A DNA stretch of 64,000 nt, taken from Aplectana chamaeleonis. Its lineage: Eukaryota; Nematoda; Chromadorea; Rhabditida; Cosmocercidae. The notes beneath the pieces are model-generated. The model searched no databases and was not told the origin of the DNA. It saw only the letters and a list, made by a program, of their open reading frames with translations. Made by a program: the position numbers and the translations under genes. The stretch lies in assembly GCA_029168955.1 (NCBI GenBank), contig JAPDOI010000143.1, forward strand, positions 186,001-250,000. The letters are read 5' to 3'. Each line of letters starts with the position of its first letter. The stretch's first letter is position 1. Below are positions 61,285-64,000 of the stretch, in pieces.

Positions 61285-64000
61285 TTATTTATTTTATTTA
61301 TTTATTATTACGTGGAGTTCCGCGCGTAACTCACAAAACACAAGGAATAAGGTAAACATAGTCAAGAACAAAATGAGAATGTCGGGAAAAGCAGATAGAA
61401 CAATGTCAGACAATGACTTTATCTGTGGTAGAACTAAACAGCCTCTAATTCAGGTAAGTACTTTCCAACAAGCTTTTTATATTGAGGAAAGGACGCTGGT
61501 ATAGCGTACTTCTTGGAAAGTTTCAAATATTCAGAGCCTACTCTCTGTGTGAAGAATGAAGCTCTCAAGCAACTTTTTGCCCTCGAAAAATTCAATTTGA
61601 ACTGACCCCCTCTGGTGTTGGACGGGGAAAATGTATAAAATTTGTTGACACAATTAGGTATTTAACCGGAGCTTATTTTGTAGATCATTATGAGATAATA
61701 TTTCCTTCTGCGGTATTGTAAAGTCGACAGCTTAAATATTCTTTTACGGACAGAAGCCGAAGGAGTAATCGTGTAATCATATCCATGTAAACGCATCCAG
61801 AGCTTTCTAGCAAAACTGTTTTGAACTGACTCCAGTCTCTGAATGCTGCGTTTTGAATTTGGGTTGAACACTGAAGTGCCATATTCTATTAGTGGACGAA
61901 TATATGATTTGTAAGCTATTATAAGGTGTTGTGATGAATTTGTGGATAAAGCCTTGAGTAGATTGTATATGACCCTATCTGCTCTATTCGCAATTGTTTC
62001 ACAATGCTCATTGAAAGTGAGATGCTTGTCCAGTATGAAGCCTAAATCTCTCAATGTGTCTGTACTATCAAGCTCAAGCTCTCCGAGATTGTAAATGCAT
62101 CTATCAACGGAATCTTCAAGATGGAGCACCTTGGTCTTCTTAGCTGACAGTGGAAGCTTCCACCTGGCTGACCAATCAGCAATTGAATCAATTGCCAATT
62201 GAAGAGCAAGACAGTCGCTACTGCTTTCGATATTTTTATATATACCTTAATATCATCAGCAAACATTTTACAGGAAACATTACATTGATTAGTTAGGCTG
62301 GGGATGCCAAAAGTGTACAAATTGAAAAGAATAGGTGAAAGGACACCGCCCTGTGGCACACCCCTAGTAACTGGGTATTATAGTTGTACACGAACGAAAT
62401 TTTCGAAACATTTTCGAAAGCTTTTTCGAAATTTTTTCGTTTGTTTTCGTTCGTTCGAAATTTCGTCGAACGAAATTTTTTCAATTTTCGTTTGTTCGAA
62501 ATTTTTTGAACGAAAATTTTTCGATTTTCGTTCGTTCGAAGATTTTTCGAACGAAATTTTTTCATTTTTCGATCGTTCGAAAAGATTTCGAACGAAAAAA
62601 TTTCGATTTTCGTTCGTTCGACATTTTTTTCGAAATTGTACAACTATACTGGGTATGTTTGCGAAAACGATTCATTAATTTTTACTTGGAATGACCTTCC
62701 AGTTATGAAGTTGTGTATCCATCTCACTATTCTAAGATGTATATTAATGATAAAAGTTTAGAAATTAGTTTCTCAAAAGGGACTTTGTCAAACGCTTTCG
62801 TAAAATCAAAGTAAATAATATCAACATTGATTTTTCGATCAAGGGCTTTCGTCTAATCTTCCATTGCTGTTAATATTTGTGTTTCAGTGGACCTATGAGC
62901 TCTAAATCCATTTTGATTATCAGGTATCAGCGAGCTAGTCTCGATTAAAGGTAACCAGTGTCGATTTTAGGATCTTTTCGGAAACTCTAGCGAATACAAA
63001 TGTAATGCTGATTGGACGACTGTAAGAAGCAAGATTATGAGGCGCTTTTTTCGGTATAGGTGTCCATCGGGCGGAAATCCCACAATACATGAAGCTACAG
63101 TTAAATATGCGTTCCAGAGGGTAAGAGATAGCAATCGCAATCTTGTTAATGAAGTACGATGGTACCTCATCAGGGGTGGTAGAAAAAGGGAGCGGCAATA
63201 TACACAAGATACTGTAGATAAGTTCTTTATGGAACCATACAGAACTTTCCGCTGGTGTGTTAGAAGATTTCGTATGGAATCAGTCAACTGAGAAAGTCGA
63301 ATGTTCGGAAAAGAAGTTTGGAATTGTTTGGCGAGCATAGACGCTTCGCCTGCATCAGAGAAAGCTGAAACACCAGAGTCGTCTTGAAGTGTAGAGAGTC
63401 CTCTAATTCCATTCTAGAGTTGATTAGCTTGTAAAATGGAGCTTTCATGGGACACTGGAGTATTTTCCGTTCAACGTAGCTGTTATACTTCTTGAGCAGT
63501 CGATCAAATTTGTCTCTAATGAACTTGAAATCATTGGTTGTTTCTGTGCTAGGATGAGATTGTGCCTCCATCCAAGCTTTCTCTCGTTGAGCGAAAAGTC
63601 TAGAGAGGTGCGGTGGGAGGTTTTGATTATTAATAAGTTGCTTTTCTAGAGGAACAAATCTGGAAATGCACTGATGTAAAATAGATAGAAATATTTCGTA
63701 CTTATCATTAACAAGTAAGTGTTCTTCAAGAAGCAAACGCCAGTCTAGAGAGAGTAAGTATTGACATATAAGTTCGTAGTTGGCTTTCTTAAAAGATCTA
63801 CGAAAACAGTACCTCGGCGAATCAGCGTTTGTAGGAATACTGAACGATATCCGAGAGTGATCACTTGAGCCTATAGACGAATTAACTGTAATGTCTTTCA
63901 CTAGATTTGGGTGGCTGCTAATAAGGAGATCCAGAACGTGGGTGCCACGAGTTGGCACACGGATAAGCTGTTGAAGTTTGCACGCTTTGCACATTTCTAC
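61285..64000 (-). pseudogene. CR1/Jockey-type LINE, degenerate, 5' end beyond the window
   Basis: From the high side on the - strand: endonuclease C terminus (GTHVLDLLISSHP, SIGSSDHSRISFSI), connector, RT (RAHRSTETQILTAMED, VDIIYFDFTKAFDKVP, RGVPQGGVLSPILF, CKMFADDIKVY) and the C-terminal region (GTSVFNPNSKRSIQRLESVQ), ending in an (AATA)n tail at about 61285-61315. A TAG at 62853-62855 and frameshifts near 62740, 62940 and 63280 kill it. A MITE splits it at 62379-62648. Confidence 0.88.
62379..62648. mobile_element. 270-bp MITE with 8-bp target duplication, inside the LINE
   Basis: Termini TATAGTTGTAC and GTACAACTATA; CTGGGTAT directly repeated at 62371-62378 and 62649-62656. The interior is a run of TTCGTTCGAAATTTTTCG-type palindromes. 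Removing it and one CTGGGTAT restores the LINE frame (…SFSQTYPVTRGVPQGG…). An 8-bp duplication suggests hAT-type mobilisation. Confidence 0.9.

Overview
The window looks like one contig of a nematode nuclear genome. The 3' splice sites of both genes follow the short worm pattern (TTTTCAG, TTTTTAG), small introns of 45-100 nt are mixed with introns of up to 9 kb, and most non-coding sequence is DNA-transposon debris and foldback repeats. Low gene density (two genes in 64 kb), a GIY-YIG retroelement module and the repeat load would fit a large clade V (strongylid or hookworm-like) genome. That placement is inference, not proof.

Two protein genes are supported, arranged tail to tail. On the + strand (6783-36283) lies a gene of 19 or 20 exons for a nuclear zinc-finger cofactor of the ZNF608/ZNF609 (Drosophila Scribbler/Brakeless) family. 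It has an acidic N terminus, a conserved WK-type beta segment, one C2H2 finger, the SPAxYSDISDDG signature and a Gln/Met-rich tail ending in polyQ. On the - strand (60491-41194) lies a 13-exon gene for the voltage-gated calcium channel beta subunit (CACNB family, worm ccb-1): SH3 domain, HOOK, guanylate-kinase-like domain, then a Gly/Met/Pro-rich tail. Splice phases agree across all junctions except one in the zinc-finger gene (exon 7 to 8). One intron of the channel gene appears to use a GC donor.

Layout: 1-6.5 kb is repeat-rich upstream sequence with a 43-bp satellite. 6.8-36.3 kb is the zinc-finger gene; its introns hold a dead Jockey-type LINE split by a TTAA MITE, a head-to-head pair of Penelope-like GIY-YIG fragments, an RTE-like LINE 3' end and an inverted pair of mariner ends. 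36.3-41.2 kb is the intergenic region. 41.2-60.5 kb is the channel gene; its introns hold a Tc1-type long-TIR MITE, a transposon built around a GCGGGCGGATCGC minisatellite and many hairpin elements. 60.5-61.28 kb is a probable promoter/5' leader. From 61.28 kb to the end is a degenerate CR1/Jockey-type LINE on the - strand, interrupted by a 270-bp MITE with an exact 8-bp target duplication.

The two genes are not expected to act in one pathway: one is a transcriptional cofactor, the other a membrane channel subunit. No new enzymatic or defence system was found. The noteworthy material is the catalogue of small TIR and foldback elements, several with clear target-site duplications or nested insertions that date them relative to one another.
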